Assembly (NCBI RefSeq): GCF_052180275.1
Contig: NZ_CP197465.1
Span: forward strand, 6,200,001-6,264,000
Length of the DNA: 64,000 nucleotides
Direction of reading: 5' to 3'
From: Kumtagia sp052180275
Lineage (GTDB): Bacteria; Pseudomonadota; Alphaproteobacteria; Rhizobiales; Rhizobiaceae
In this document: in pieces, positions 47,807-56,752 of the stretch
Position numbering within the stretch: position 1 is the stretch's first letter
Layout of the letters: each line of letters begins with the position of its first letter
The notes under the pieces: generated by a model
Database searches by the model: none
Told to the model about the DNA's origin: nothing
What the model saw: the letters and a program-made list of their open reading frames with translations, nothing else
Made by a program: the position numbers and the translations under genes

Positions 47807-48206
47807 CGCGTTTTTCCTTTATCATTTGAGGAAACAGGATGCCCACAGCCGGGATGTCGTCCAGCAGGGGCCGTTATCGTCGCTCGTTTTCGTGCGATGC
47901 GGCGCATATAGGGCAATTCCTTTGCAAAAGCCATACCCCTTGCATTGCGCGGTTTTGGGAGCCTTTAGGCGAATTTGCATGGCTGGCCGATAGAGACGGC
48001 GGCGGCCCATGGAGCCGCCTTTGGTTCGCCGGCGCCGGAATATGAAGGGGCGAAGTCGGGCGGCTACGCAGCACGCCGCCCGGTCGCCTCGATGCTCCTT
48101 CCGACCCGGCGGAGAATGCACGCCTTTCAGGCAAAAACGGAATATGTTAGCGCTACCCGAGCGCTGTTTCGCCTTGCGCCGATTGAGGAATGAGAAAGAT
48201 TTTCCC
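47807..48206. promoter_or_regulatory. Divergent control region between rpsO and the LacI-family gene
   Basis: The 400 bases hold both promoters and no gene I can support. The rpsO side (minus strand) has a CTATAT box around 47907-47912, but no good -35 partner at normal spacing. The regulator side has the 14-base operator at 48144-48157. Confidence 0.5.
48144..48157 (+). promoter_or_regulatory. Operator copy 1 upstream of the LacI-family regulator
   Basis: ATGTTAGCGCTACC is centred on the palindrome AGCGCT, the form of LacI-family operators. It lies 50 bases before the regulator start and is an exact copy, in reverse orientation, of the site in the importer promoter. It suggests autoregulation. 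Confidence 0.75.
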
Positions 48207-49238
48207 ATGAGGAGCCGGTCCCGCCGCGGTGGCGGACGCCCGACCATCGCCGATGTCGCCAAGCTCGCCGGCGTCAGCGCCATCAGCGTGTCGCGGGCGT
48301 TGCGCGAGCCGGGGCGCGTGTCGGAAGAGTTGCGGCGCCAGATCGACGCCGCCGTCGAGACGCTGGGCTACGTGCCGGATCCCAACGCGCGGGCGCTGGC
48401 CTCGGCCCGCGCCGACGTGATCGGCGTGCTGGTGCCGTCGCTCACCAACAACGTCTTCGCCGACGTGGTGCGCGGCATCTATGACGGACTGGGCGACCGC
48501 AGTTTCCAGATCCAGATGGGCAACACGCATTATTCGGGCCTGGAGGAAGAGCGCCTGCTGCAGGTCTTCCTCGGCCAGCGTCCGGCGGCGCTCATCGTTT
48601 CGGGACGGGACCAGACGCCGGGCGCCCGCAAGCTGCTGGAAACGGCGGGGTGTCCGGTCGTCCAGATCATGGATATCGGCGACGAGCCGATCGACATGAT
48701 GATCGGCTTCTCGCATTTCGACGGCGGACGAACTGCGACCCAGCACATGATCGACCGGGGCTATCGCCGCATCGGCTTCATCGGCGCACGCATGGATCCG
48801 CGTTCGCAACGCCGCCTTGCCGGCTATCGCGCCGCCGTCGAGGCGGCAGGGTTCTACGATCCCCGCCTGATAACCACCACGCCGGCGCCCTCCAGCGTTT
48901 CGCTCGGCTGCGAGTTGCTGCGCGACGCGCTCGCCCGGATGCCGGCGCTCGACGCCATTTTCTGCAACAATGACGACCTGGCGCTCGGCGTGCTGTTCGA
49001 ATGCAACCGCGCCGCAATCGATGTGCCGCGCCGGATCGGCATTTGCGGCTTCAACGACCTCGAAATGATGCATGTCGCCTTCCCGTCGATCACCACCGTG
49101 CGCACCCATCGCTACGAGATCGGCCGGCGCGCGGTGCGGCTTGCCCTGGAAAGACTCAGCGGAAACAACGTGCAGCCGGGTTTGCTCGACCTCGGCTTTG
49201 AATTGAAGATCCGCGAAAGCACAGCCGGCCCAGGATAA
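48207..49238 (+). CDS. LacI/GntR-type transcriptional regulator
   Basis: The 343-residue protein has the LacI HTH (TIADVAKLAGVSAISVSRALREPGRVS near residue 13) and a hinge with YVPDPNARALAS, followed by a periplasmic-binding-type effector domain. It resembles the gluconate-type GntR branch of LacI regulators. I chose the ATG at 48207 because it starts just before the HTH; the frame is open to 48009 but would add 66 unrelated residues. The operator pair at 48144 and 49276 points to control of itself and of the downstream importer. Confidence 0.92.
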   Translation: MRSRSRRGGGRPTIADVAKLAGVSAISVSRALREPGRVSEELRRQIDAAVETLGYVPDPNARALASARADVIGVLVPSLTNNVFADVVRGIYDGLGDRSFQIQMGNTHYSGLEEERLLQVFLGQRPAALIVSGRDQTPGARKLLETAGCPVVQIMDIGDEPIDMMIGFSHFDGGRTATQHMIDRGYRRIGFIGARMDPRSQRRLAGYRAAVEAAGFYDPRLITTTPAPSSVSLGCELLRDALARMPALDAIFCNNDDLALGVLFECNRAAIDVPRRIGICGFNDLEMMHVAFPSITTVRTHRYEIGRRAVRLALERLSGNNVQPGLLDLGFELKIRESTAGPG

Positions 49239-49260
49239 GTCGTTACATCTAAAATGTGAC

Positions 49261-49289
49261 TTTACAGGCGAATGTGGTAGCGCTAACAT
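49261..49289 (+). promoter_or_regulatory. Promoter of the sugar importer with operator copy 2
   Basis: TTTACA (49261-49266) and TAACAT (49284-49289) are 17 bases apart. GGTAGCGCTAACAT (49276-49289), the reverse complement of operator copy 1, covers the spacer end and the -10 box. A repressor bound here would block RNA polymerase directly. Confidence 0.75.
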
Positions 49290-49463
49290 CTTCATTGATG
49301 CTGGCTTTCGGGAGGAACCATCGGCCGGCATCCGACCAAGGACTCGTCGGCGACCCAAAGCAAGGCAGGCGATGAGAATGCCTCAAGGCATCCGTCCCCG
49401 GCAAGGCGCATGGAACGCGGACGTCTCCCGTCGTGGCCGTTCATCAATTCTGGGAGGAATTCT

Positions 49464-50588
49464 ATGATCAAGTCACTCGTCGGCGGCATCGTCGCTGCCA
49501 CCGCGCTTATGCTTGCCTCGACCGTCGCCTTCGCCGAGCCGGAAATCGTCAGCGGCCCCGCCGCCGATGCCGGCTGCTTCGCACCTTGGTCTGCCGATAC
49601 CAAGTTCTTCAAATTCCCGAAGAAGGATGGCCCCTACCGCATCGCACTCGCCAATGGTTACATCGCCAACACCTGGCGCATCCAGATGATCCAGACCGCC
49701 AAGGCCTATGCAGCCCAGCCGGACGTCGCGGCAAAGCTGAAGGAATTCAAGGTTGTGTCGACCGGCGAGGACGTGCCGGCACAGATCTCGGCGATCAACA
49801 ACTTCATCGATTCGGGTTATGACGCCATCGTCGTCAACGCGCAGAACCCGACGGCCTTCGCGCCCGTCATCAAGCGCGCCAAGGACGCCGGCGTCATCCT
49901 CGTCGCCTTCGACAATATTCTGGACACCGAGGACGCGATCAACGTGAACGTCGACCAGAAGGGCCTTGGCACGCTCTGGGGCGACTGGCTCGTCAAGCAC
50001 ATTCCGGACGGCGGCAAGGTTCTCGAAGTCCGTGGCGTCGCCGGCACGTCGGTCGACACCGACCGTCACAACGGCATCCACGAGGCGCTCGATGCCTCGG
50101 GCAAAAAGTGGGACGTCGTCGAAGTGCTCGGCAAGTGGGACGATCCGACCGCGCAGAAGGCGACCGCCGATGCCATCGCCGTTCATAAGAAGTTCGACGG
50201 CATCACCGCGCAGGGTGGCGACACCGGCGTCGTGCAGGCGATGATCGACGCAAAGCATGCCTTCGTGCCGTTTGGCGGCGAGACCGAAAACGGTTTCCGC
50301 AAATTCTGCGCGGCGCATGCTGTCGACGGCCTGAAATGTACGTCCGCAGGCACCGGTCCGGCCCAGGTTGCGGTCGCAATCAAGACTGCAATCGCGGCGC
50401 TTGAAGGCGAAGTCGTTCCCCAGTCGGTCAAGCTGCCGCTGGCCATCGTGTCCGATCCTGACTTCAAGGAAGGCCAGGATTTCTTCCCCGACCAGTCCGA
50501 TAACTTCTTCGTCGGCAACTCCTTCCCGACCTGCGGCATCAACTTCACCGCGCAGGAGATCATGGGCCAGTCGAAGGAAAACCAGTAA
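49464..50588 (+). CDS. Sugar ABC transporter, periplasmic binding protein
   Basis: The 374-residue product has a signal peptide (KSLVGGIVAATALMLASTVAFAE) and a type 1 periplasmic-binding fold of the ribose/galactose class (YRIALANGYIANTWRIQMIQTAKAYA near residue 60, DAIVVNAQNP near residue 123). The start is set by GGGAGGA seven bases before the ATG. It is first of the importer operon and its promoter carries the LacI operator. The presence of gluconokinase in the same cluster suggests a sugar acid such as gluconate as ligand. An 11-bp hairpin follows the stop. Confidence 0.9.
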   Translation: MIKSLVGGIVAATALMLASTVAFAEPEIVSGPAADAGCFAPWSADTKFFKFPKKDGPYRIALANGYIANTWRIQMIQTAKAYAAQPDVAAKLKEFKVVSTGEDVPAQISAINNFIDSGYDAIVVNAQNPTAFAPVIKRAKDAGVILVAFDNILDTEDAINVNVDQKGLGTLWGDWLVKHIPDGGKVLEVRGVAGTSVDTDRHNGIHEALDASGKKWDVVEVLGKWDDPTAQKATADAIAVHKKFDGITAQGGDTGVVQAMIDAKHAFVPFGGETENGFRKFCAAHAVDGLKCTSAGTGPAQVAVAIKTAIAALEGEVVPQSVKLPLAIVSDPDFKEGQDFFPDQSDNFFVGNSFPTCGINFTAQEIMGQSKENQ

Positions 50589-50603
50589 GCTTTCGAAGCT
50601 GTC

Positions 50604-50629
50604 ACGCCGCGGGAGATTTCCCGCGGCGT
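50604..50629 (+). terminator. Hairpin between the binding protein and the ATPase genes
   Basis: ACGCCGCGGGA (50604-50614) and TCCCGCGGCGT (50619-50629) form a perfect 11-bp stem with a four-base loop. Without a U-run it is more likely to protect the binding-protein message, allowing higher expression than the downstream genes, than to terminate fully. Confidence 0.6.
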
Positions 50630-50657
50630 TACTTCCGGCTGGAACATCGGGGCGCAA

Positions 50658-52211
50658 ATGGAAGCCGAGTCTGAAGGCGGAGCCGGGCTGCTCTTCCGCA
50701 TGGAAGGCATTTCGAAACGTTACGGTGGCGTTCGCGCGCTGGAGAATGCCGATCTGCCGGTCACCGCCGGCCGCATCCACGCTATCCTGGGCGAGAACGG
50801 CGCCGGAAAATCGACGCTGATCAAGGTCATGGCCGGCGTCGTCGCCCCCGACGAGGGGCGCATAATGCTCGACGGCCGCGAGGTGCGTTTCGCATCGCCC
50901 GCCGAAGCCAATGCGGCTGGCATCGCCTGCATCTTCCAGGAACTGTCGCTCATCCCTGACCTCAGCGTCGCCGACAACATCGCGATTTCCGACCCGCCGC
51001 GCCGCTTCGGCCTGATCGACCGCCGCGCCCAGCGGCGTATCGCCATGGAAGCGCTGGCGCGCGCCGGCGCCGGCGACATCCATCCGCGCACGCTGGTCAA
51101 GGACCTGCCGCTGTCGCGGCGCCAGATGGTCGAGATCGCCAAGGCGCTGGCGCGCAACCCGCGCATCCTTATTCTCGACGAAGCGACTTCGGCCCTCACG
51201 GCGGCGGACGTCACCAAGGTCTTTTCCGTTCTGAAGCGCCTGCGCTCGGAGGGTCTGGCGCTGCTCTACATCTCGCATCGCATGCACGAGATCGCCGAAC
51301 TTGCCGACGAGTGCACCGTTTTCCGCAACGGCCGCAAGGTCGCGACCTACGAGGCCGGCACAAGGACCGACACCGAAGTCATCGAGATGATGATCGGCCG
51401 CGAATACAGCAACGTGTTTCCGCCCAAGCCGGTTCGTTCGGCATTCGGCGAGACGCCGATGCTGGAACTGCGCAAGCTCGGCTGGACCGACCGGCTGCGC
51501 GACATTTCGCTGACCATCGGGCGCGGCGAGGTGGTCGGTCTCGGCGGTCTTGACGGCCAGGGCCAGCGCGAACTGCTGCTCGCCCTGTTCGGCGTGCTGC
51601 GCGGCTGCTCCGGCGAGGTTCTCGTCGACGGCAAGCCGGTGTCCATTTCCAGCCCGGCGGAGGCCCGCAAGAGCGGCGTCGGCATGGCGCTCATCCCGGA
51701 GGACCGCAAGACCGAAGGCCTGATGCTGCCGATGACGGTGCGAGAGAACCTGTCCTTCGCCGTCCTCGACCGGATATCGCGCGCCGGCATCATCGACCGT
51801 GACGAGGAAAACCGGCTTATCGACGAGATGGTGAAACTGCTCGCCATCAAGACCGCGGGCGTCGACATTCCCGTCGGCGCGCTCTCCGGCGGCAACCAGC
51901 AGAAGGTGGTCATCGCCAAATGGCTGATGCGCCAGCCGCGCATCATCCTGCTCAACGACCCGACGCGCGGCATCGACGTCGGCACCAAGCAGGAGATTTA
52001 CCTGCTGCTGCGCCGCCTGGCCGACGCCGGCGCTTCGATCCTGTTCTACTCGACGGATTATGACGAGTTGATCGGCTGCTGCGACCGGGTTCTGGTGCTC
52101 TATGACGGCCGTGTGGTGCGTACGCTGGAAGGCGAAGGCATCACCGAGCACGCGCTGATCGCCAGTGCGCTCAACATCGACGGATCGGTTACCAAGGGAG
52201 AGGCGGCGTGA
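50658..52211 (+). CDS. Sugar ABC transporter, double ATPase subunit
   Basis: The 517-residue protein has two nucleotide-binding domains, as in RbsA/MglA. Domain 1 has Walker A GENGAGKST (about 45-53), Walker B ILILDEATSA, and a signature reading LSRRQ in place of LSGGQ. Domain 2 has the usual non-canonical Walker A of this family (GGLDGQGQRELLLALFG) and an intact LSGGNQQKVVIAKWL, but its Walker B reads IILLNDPTRGID, with Asn-Asp where most have Asp-Glu. One of the two sites may be catalytically weak. The stop overlaps the first permease gene by four bases. Confidence 0.93.
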   Translation: MEAESEGGAGLLFRMEGISKRYGGVRALENADLPVTAGRIHAILGENGAGKSTLIKVMAGVVAPDEGRIMLDGREVRFASPAEANAAGIACIFQELSLIPDLSVADNIAISDPPRRFGLIDRRAQRRIAMEALARAGAGDIHPRTLVKDLPLSRRQMVEIAKALARNPRILILDEATSALTAADVTKVFSVLKRLRSEGLALLYISHRMHEIAELADECTVFRNGRKVATYEAGTRTDTEVIEMMIGREYSNVFPPKPVRSAFGETPMLELRKLGWTDRLRDISLTIGRGEVVGLGGLDGQGQRELLLALFGVLRGCSGEVLVDGKPVSISSPAEARKSGVGMALIPEDRKTEGLMLPMTVRENLSFAVLDRISRAGIIDRDEENRLIDEMVKLLAIKTAGVDIPVGALSGGNQQKVVIAKWLMRQPRIILLNDPTRGIDVGTKQEIYLLLRRLADAGASILFYSTDYDELIGCCDRVLVLYDGRVVRTLEGEGITEHALIASALNIDGSVTKGEAA

Positions 52212-53212
52212 AGGAGTGGCGCTATATCGTCGCCGAGCACCGCGGCACGCTGCTCGCCATCGGCATCTTCGCGCTGATGTTCATGATCTACCTGCTGAAC
52301 CATCCGGCGATCGAGGGCAACGGGTTCACGGCCAAAGCTGTCTCCAATGTCAGCCAGACCGCGGCCAACAAGGCGGTGCTGCTCGCCTTCGTCGCCATGG
52401 CGCAGACGCTGGTGGTCATCACCGCCGGCATCGACCTGTCCGTCGGCATGATCTTCATCCTCACCAACTGCCTCGCCTCGTGGCTGGTCGTCGGCACGCC
52501 GCTGGAAACCGCCTTCGGCGTGATCGTCGTGCTCGGCGTCGGCCTGTTGTGCGGCGCGCTCAACGGGCTGATCGTCATTGTCGGGCGACTGCAGCCGATC
52601 GTCGCCACCATCGCCACCGGCTCGATCTATTTCGGCCTGGCGCTGATGCTGCGGCCCTATCCCGGCGGTTCGGTCAACGAGGATTTGGCGGACGCCCTGA
52701 CCGGCCGGCTGTTCGGCTTCATCCCCTCCAGCCTCGTCGTACTCGCCGTCGTGGTGCTGGTGGTCTGGGTGCCGTTCAGCCGCTCGCTGCTCGGCCGCAC
52801 CGCCTACGCCTCCGGGTCTTCCGAACCCGCTGCCTATATGTCGGGCATACCGATCGGAAAGGCTAAGTTCCTCGCCTACACGCTTTCCGGCCTGCTCGCG
52901 TCGATCGGCGGCCTGTTCCTGACCTTCTTCACCTATACGGGCGAGGCGGCGCTCGCCAGCGGCAACGCGTATACGCTGTTTTCCATCGCAGCCGTCGTGC
53001 TCGGCGGCGTGTCGCTGTTCGGCGGCAAGGGCAGCGCCATCGGCGCGATCTTCGGCGCGCTTGCCTTCCGCACCATCGGCGACCTGCTGTTCGTCTTCGA
53101 TTTCGATCCGCTGTGGCAGCCGCTGTTCCAGGGCGTCGTCCTGCTCGTCGCCGTCAGCCTCGGCGCTTTCGCACTCTTCCGGGTCCGCAACCGGCTGGAG
53201 TGGTTCCAATGA
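52208..53212 (+). CDS. Sugar ABC transporter permease 1
   Basis: The 334-residue protein is a CUT2-type permease of the BPD_transp_2 family with about nine helices. It carries VVITAGIDLSVG near residue 75, typical of RbsC-like proteins, and the late VVLGGVSLFGGKGSAIGAIFG near residue 263 for ATPase contact. It overlaps the ATPase gene by four bases and the second permease gene by four. CUT2 systems often use one permease twice; here two different ones are encoded. Confidence 0.92.
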   Translation: MKEWRYIVAEHRGTLLAIGIFALMFMIYLLNHPAIEGNGFTAKAVSNVSQTAANKAVLLAFVAMAQTLVVITAGIDLSVGMIFILTNCLASWLVVGTPLETAFGVIVVLGVGLLCGALNGLIVIVGRLQPIVATIATGSIYFGLALMLRPYPGGSVNEDLADALTGRLFGFIPSSLVVLAVVVLVVWVPFSRSLLGRTAYASGSSEPAAYMSGIPIGKAKFLAYTLSGLLASIGGLFLTFFTYTGEAALASGNAYTLFSIAAVVLGGVSLFGGKGSAIGAIFGALAFRTIGDLLFVFDFDPLWQPLFQGVVLLVAVSLGAFALFRVRNRLEWFQ

Positions 53213-54192
53213 GCGAGATGACAAGGCCGGCCATGGCGCGCCTCCCGAAATTCTTCCGCGGCGTCGATCCGGCCGTCGCCACCGCCTTCGCCTGCATCGT
53301 GCTGCTGCTGGTCTTCGGAAGCTTCTATTCGACCAGCTTCCTGTCGCCGGAATATCTCCTGCAGCAGTTGAAGGTGGCATCGTTCCTCGGCGTCATCGCG
53401 ACTGGCATGATGATCGTTATCCTGTTGGGACAAATCGATCTTTCGGTTCCGTGGTCGGTCGCGGTCGGCGGCATGATGGCCTGCGCCGCCGCGGCTTTCG
53501 GGCCGATGGGCGTGGCGCTGGCCATTCCCTTCGGCATCTTGTGCGGCGCGCTGATCGGCGTGGTCAACGGCATCGGCGTCGCCTATCTGCGCATCCCGTC
53601 GATGATCATCACGCTCGCCACCAACGCCGTCGCTCAAGGCTTGATGGTGGTTTACACAGGCGGCTTCTCGCCCCAGGACTCGGCGACTGCCGCCATGCGC
53701 GAGATCGCCACCGGCGAACTGATCCCTAGCGTGCCCAACGCCGTCATCATCTGGGCGGTCATCGGCGCCGGCGCGGTATTCCTGTTGACCAGAACCACCT
53801 TCGGGCGTTCCGTTTACGCCATCGGCAACCGGGAGCGCGCGGCCTATCTGTCGGGTGTCGACACCCGTCGCATCGTATTGATCGCCTTCGCGATTTCCGG
53901 CGCGCTTAGCGCTTTCGGCGGCGTGCTGCTCGCCGGCTACGCCTCCAAGGCGGCGCAGTCCATGGGCGACACCTACCTGCTGCCGTCGATCGCCGCGGTC
54001 GTGCTCGGCGGCACGTCGATCCTCGGCGGGCGTGGATCGTATCTCGGCACCATCGCCGGCGTCATCCTGATCACGCTCTTGCAGTCCATCCTGTCGGTGA
54101 TGCAGATGCCGGAGGCCGGGCGCCAAGTCATCTATGGCGTTGTTATTGTTGGCATGTTGCTGCTTTACGGCCGCAGCCCGGCGAGCCGCTGA
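53209..54192 (+). CDS. Sugar ABC transporter permease 2
   Basis: The 327-residue protein is homologous in fold to permease 1 (MMIVILLGQIDLSVP near residue 65; VVLGGTSILGGRGSYLGTIAG near residue 265) but distinct in sequence, so the importer probably has a heterodimeric pore. The ATG at 53209 lies in the ATGA overlap. gntK follows after three bases. Confidence 0.92.
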   Translation: MSEMTRPAMARLPKFFRGVDPAVATAFACIVLLLVFGSFYSTSFLSPEYLLQQLKVASFLGVIATGMMIVILLGQIDLSVPWSVAVGGMMACAAAAFGPMGVALAIPFGILCGALIGVVNGIGVAYLRIPSMIITLATNAVAQGLMVVYTGGFSPQDSATAAMREIATGELIPSVPNAVIIWAVIGAGAVFLLTRTTFGRSVYAIGNRERAAYLSGVDTRRIVLIAFAISGALSAFGGVLLAGYASKAAQSMGDTYLLPSIAAVVLGGTSILGGRGSYLGTIAGVILITLLQSILSVMQMPEAGRQVIYGVVIVGMLLLYGRSPASR

Positions 54193-54195
54193 GCG

Positions 54196-54747
54196 ATGGG
54201 GAAGGAAGAGGCCCTGCCCGGTCGGCCAGGACCGGACGGACCCGTCGCGGCAATCGTCGTGATGGGCGTCGCCGGCTGCGGCAAGACGGTCGTCGGCGAA
54301 GTGATAGCGGCGCGTCTCGGCTGGCATTTCATCGAGGGCGATCGCCTGCATCCCCCTGAAAACATTGCGCATATGTCGAGCGGCCGGCCGCTGACCGACG
54401 CGCTGCGCGAGGGCTGGCTGGACGCCATTGGCGCGTCAATCGCGGAAACGCTTGCCGGCGGCCACGGCGCGGTGGCCGCCTGCTCAGCCCTCAAGCGAAA
54501 ATACCGAGACCGGCTCCGCACGTTCCAGCCCGACATCCTCTTCGTCCATCTGAGCATCGACCGGGAAACCGCCTGGCAGCGCGTCAGTAGCCGCAAGCAC
54601 CATTTCATGCCGGCGAGCCTCGTCGAAAGCCAGTTCGCCGCGCTCGAACCGCCACAAGACGACGAGGACGCCATATCGCTGGATGGGAGCGAGCCCGTCG
54701 ACAGTCTCGCCGAGCAGGCCGTCATACAATCATACCAACGGGCCTAG
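54196..54747 (+). CDS. gntK: Gluconokinase
   Basis: GntK phosphorylates D-gluconate to 6-phosphogluconate for the pentose phosphate or Entner-Doudoroff routes. The 183-residue protein has the P-loop MGVAGCGKT near residue 23 and the family's FIEGDRLHPPENIAHMSSGRPL near residue 49, and ACSALKRKYRDRL near residue 95. It is the last gene of the importer cluster and is only three bases after permease 2. This is the main argument that the importer takes up gluconate or a sugar that yields gluconate. Confidence 0.93.
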   Translation: MGKEEALPGRPGPDGPVAAIVVMGVAGCGKTVVGEVIAARLGWHFIEGDRLHPPENIAHMSSGRPLTDALREGWLDAIGASIAETLAGGHGAVAACSALKRKYRDRLRTFQPDILFVHLSIDRETAWQRVSSRKHHFMPASLVESQFAALEPPQDDEDAISLDGSEPVDSLAEQAVIQSYQRA

Positions 54748-54925
54748 ACCTGTGTCCAGTTTCGCGAAGTGATGGAAACGACAAGCGCGTAGTCGCATCC
54801 ATTACTTCAAGACATTGGGCGCAGGTCAGTTTCCAGGGCCACTGGCATAACGCCCCCACCGCCAGGCGCACCAGGCGGATGGCGTTCGAATCCTCAACCA
54901 GTCAACCCGACATACCGTCGGGCGG

Positions 54926-55372
54926 TCATGACGTATCGATGCACCCCGCGGCGCCGCAAGCCATTGCGCGCCGTGCTCCCATTGCGTGATACCGCCACGC
55001 CATCGCTGGCGCGCGGTGCGCAAGATGCCCGTTCGGCCCGCCGCGAAACAGCCGCCACCTGGCGAAAAAACCCTGCAAGCCGCCGAAGACGAAGGCCAGC
55101 GTGCGAAAGCAGCGGGCAAGATGCAAAGCCTCGGCGCAGCCATCACCGTCCGCCCCGCCGACCGCAGCCGGGGGCAAGGCAAGCGCGGCGCCGGCAAGTT
55201 CAATGGCAAACGCCCGCGCGACAGCCTCGGCCGGCCGCAGCAGCGAAAGCACCGGAACGCGAATCCAGAGCGGCAGGACGCAAAGGAACTCGGCCAGAAC
55301 GGCCAGCTTGAGCAGCACCGCTGCGATGCCCTTCAGCGTCTCCTGCTCATTTTCGCGTTCCGCGCGGTCCAT
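54926..55372 (-). CDS. Unknown small membrane protein, paralogue B
   Basis: The 148-residue product starts at the ATG at 55372 after the same GGAGG as paralogue A (10685-11188). About 118 residues match, from MDRAER through a hydrophobic region (LLKLAVLAEFLCVLPLWIRV), PAEAVARAFA, DGCAEALHLARCFR and GPNGHLAHRAPA. The C-terminal 28 residues differ. The family is unknown. It lies between gntK and the sulfate operon, with no evident link to either. Confidence 0.6.
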   Translation of the reverse strand: MDRAERENEQETLKGIAAVLLKLAVLAEFLCVLPLWIRVPVLSLLRPAEAVARAFAIELAGAALALPPAAVGGADGDGCAEALHLARCFRTLAFVFGGLQGFFARWRLFRGGPNGHLAHRAPAMAWRYHAMGARRAMACGAAGCIDTS

Positions 55373-55394
55373 TCCAGCCTCCGTTCGAGGCACA

Positions 55395-55422
55395 CAATAG
55401 CAGACAGGCGGAAAAGAACAAG
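55395..55422 (-). promoter_or_regulatory. Promoter-like pair before paralogue B
   Basis: On the minus strand CTTGTT (55422-55417) and CTATTG (55400-55395) are 16 bases apart. The -10 and its distance to the ATG match those of paralogue A, so the two copies share their promoter. Confidence 0.5.
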
Positions 55423-55572
55423 GATTATTTTCCTAGTTCATTTCCCCTCCAGCATCGCATCGTATCAGCACGGAAGACCTGGCAGCCCGATATCGGCGGC
55501 GGTCAAATTCAAACGCCGTTGGTACTACGGGCCGGCCAGCAGCAGGAAACCTGATACGCCGAGCAAGCAGGA

Positions 55573-56685
55573 TCAGCTTCCCGTCAGCGCCAGCGGCAGA
55601 GCCTCTTCCGGCTGATGACGGACGATGCCGGAATGGCTTTCCGCATCGCCGTTCGGAAACACCTTCCAGCGGCGCGGGCGAAAGGCGACGCGGTTCTTGT
55701 TGGCGGCGGGGTGCTCGATGGGCAGCTCTATTTCAACGCGGTGCCTGTCGCCGCCGATCTCCAGTTCGACGCGCCTTGTGCCCGCGACCCGGCGGCTGGC
55801 GGCAACCGTGCCGGCGATGCAGCCGCCGCAGCCCTCGACCAGATCCACCTCGTGCGGTCGGAAATAGAGGGTGGCCTCGCCATCCGGAATACCTGTCGTT
55901 GACAGCCCGAGCGCACGGTCCTGCAGCCAGAGCTGGCCGGCCTCGACGCGCACCGGCAGCGCGCTGGAGTCGCCAATGAAGCCGTAGACGAAGGGCGAGT
56001 TGGGCGTGTCGTAGACCTCGTCGGCGGTGCCGACCTGCTCGATGCGGCCCTGGCTCATGACGACGACTCGGTCGGCAAGCTCCAGCGCCTCCTCCTGGTC
56101 ATGGGTGACGAAAACCGTGGTGTGCTGGGTCGTGTCGTGGATCTCGCGCAGCCAGCGGCGCAGTTCGCGCCGGACCTGCGCGTCAAGCGCGCCGAACGGC
56201 TCGTCGAGCAGCAGCACTTTCGGCTCGATGGCCAACGCCCGCGCCAGCGCCACGCGCTGCCGCTGGCCGCCGGAAAGCTGGTTGGGATATCGCTTCTCCA
56301 GTCCCGAAAGCTGGACGAGGTCGAGCAGTTCGGTGGCGCGGCGGCGGATCTCCGACGTCGCCGGGCGCGACGCGCCGGGCCGGACCTTCAGGCCGAACCC
56401 GATGTTGTCGGCGACCGTCATGTGGCGGAACAGCGCATAATGCTGGAAGACGAAGCCGACATTGCGCTCCTGCACAGACCGATGCGAGGCATCCTCGTCG
56501 CCGAAGAAGATCGCGCCGTCGGTCGGACGCTCCAGCCCGGCGATCAGCCGGAGCAGCGTGGTCTTGCCCGAGCCGGACGGCCCCAGCAGCGCGATCAGTT
56601 CACCCGAGCGGATATCGAGCGAAACGTCGCGCAGCGCCGGGAACCGGTCGAACTCTTTTCGGACATGGCGGATGGAAACGTCCAT
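55573..56685 (-). CDS. cysA: Sulfate/thiosulfate ABC transporter ATPase
   Basis: The 370-residue CysA has Walker A LLGPSGSGKTTLLR near residue 34, the signature QLSGGQRQRVALARALA near residue 136 and Walker B VLLLDEPFGALD, followed by the C-terminal TOBE-like regulatory part. It is the last gene of the cysP-T-W-A operon, 67 bases after cysW, and powers sulfate uptake. Confidence 0.95.
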   Translation of the reverse strand: MDVSIRHVRKEFDRFPALRDVSLDIRSGELIALLGPSGSGKTTLLRLIAGLERPTDGAIFFGDEDASHRSVQERNVGFVFQHYALFRHMTVADNIGFGLKVRPGASRPATSEIRRRATELLDLVQLSGLEKRYPNQLSGGQRQRVALARALAIEPKVLLLDEPFGALDAQVRRELRRWLREIHDTTQHTTVFVTHDQEEALELADRVVVMSQGRIEQVGTADEVYDTPNSPFVYGFIGDSSALPVRVEAGQLWLQDRALGLSTTGIPDGEATLYFRPHEVDLVEGCGGCIAGTVAASRRVAGTRRVELEIGGDRHRVEIELPIEHPAANKNRVAFRPRRWKVFPNGDAESHSGIVRHQPEEALPLALTGS

Positions 56686-56752
56686 GGGCTCCTGGCTCTG
56701 CTTTGTGTCACGCAGACCTTATTCGAAAAGTATGCAACTTTTCGGGGTCATG

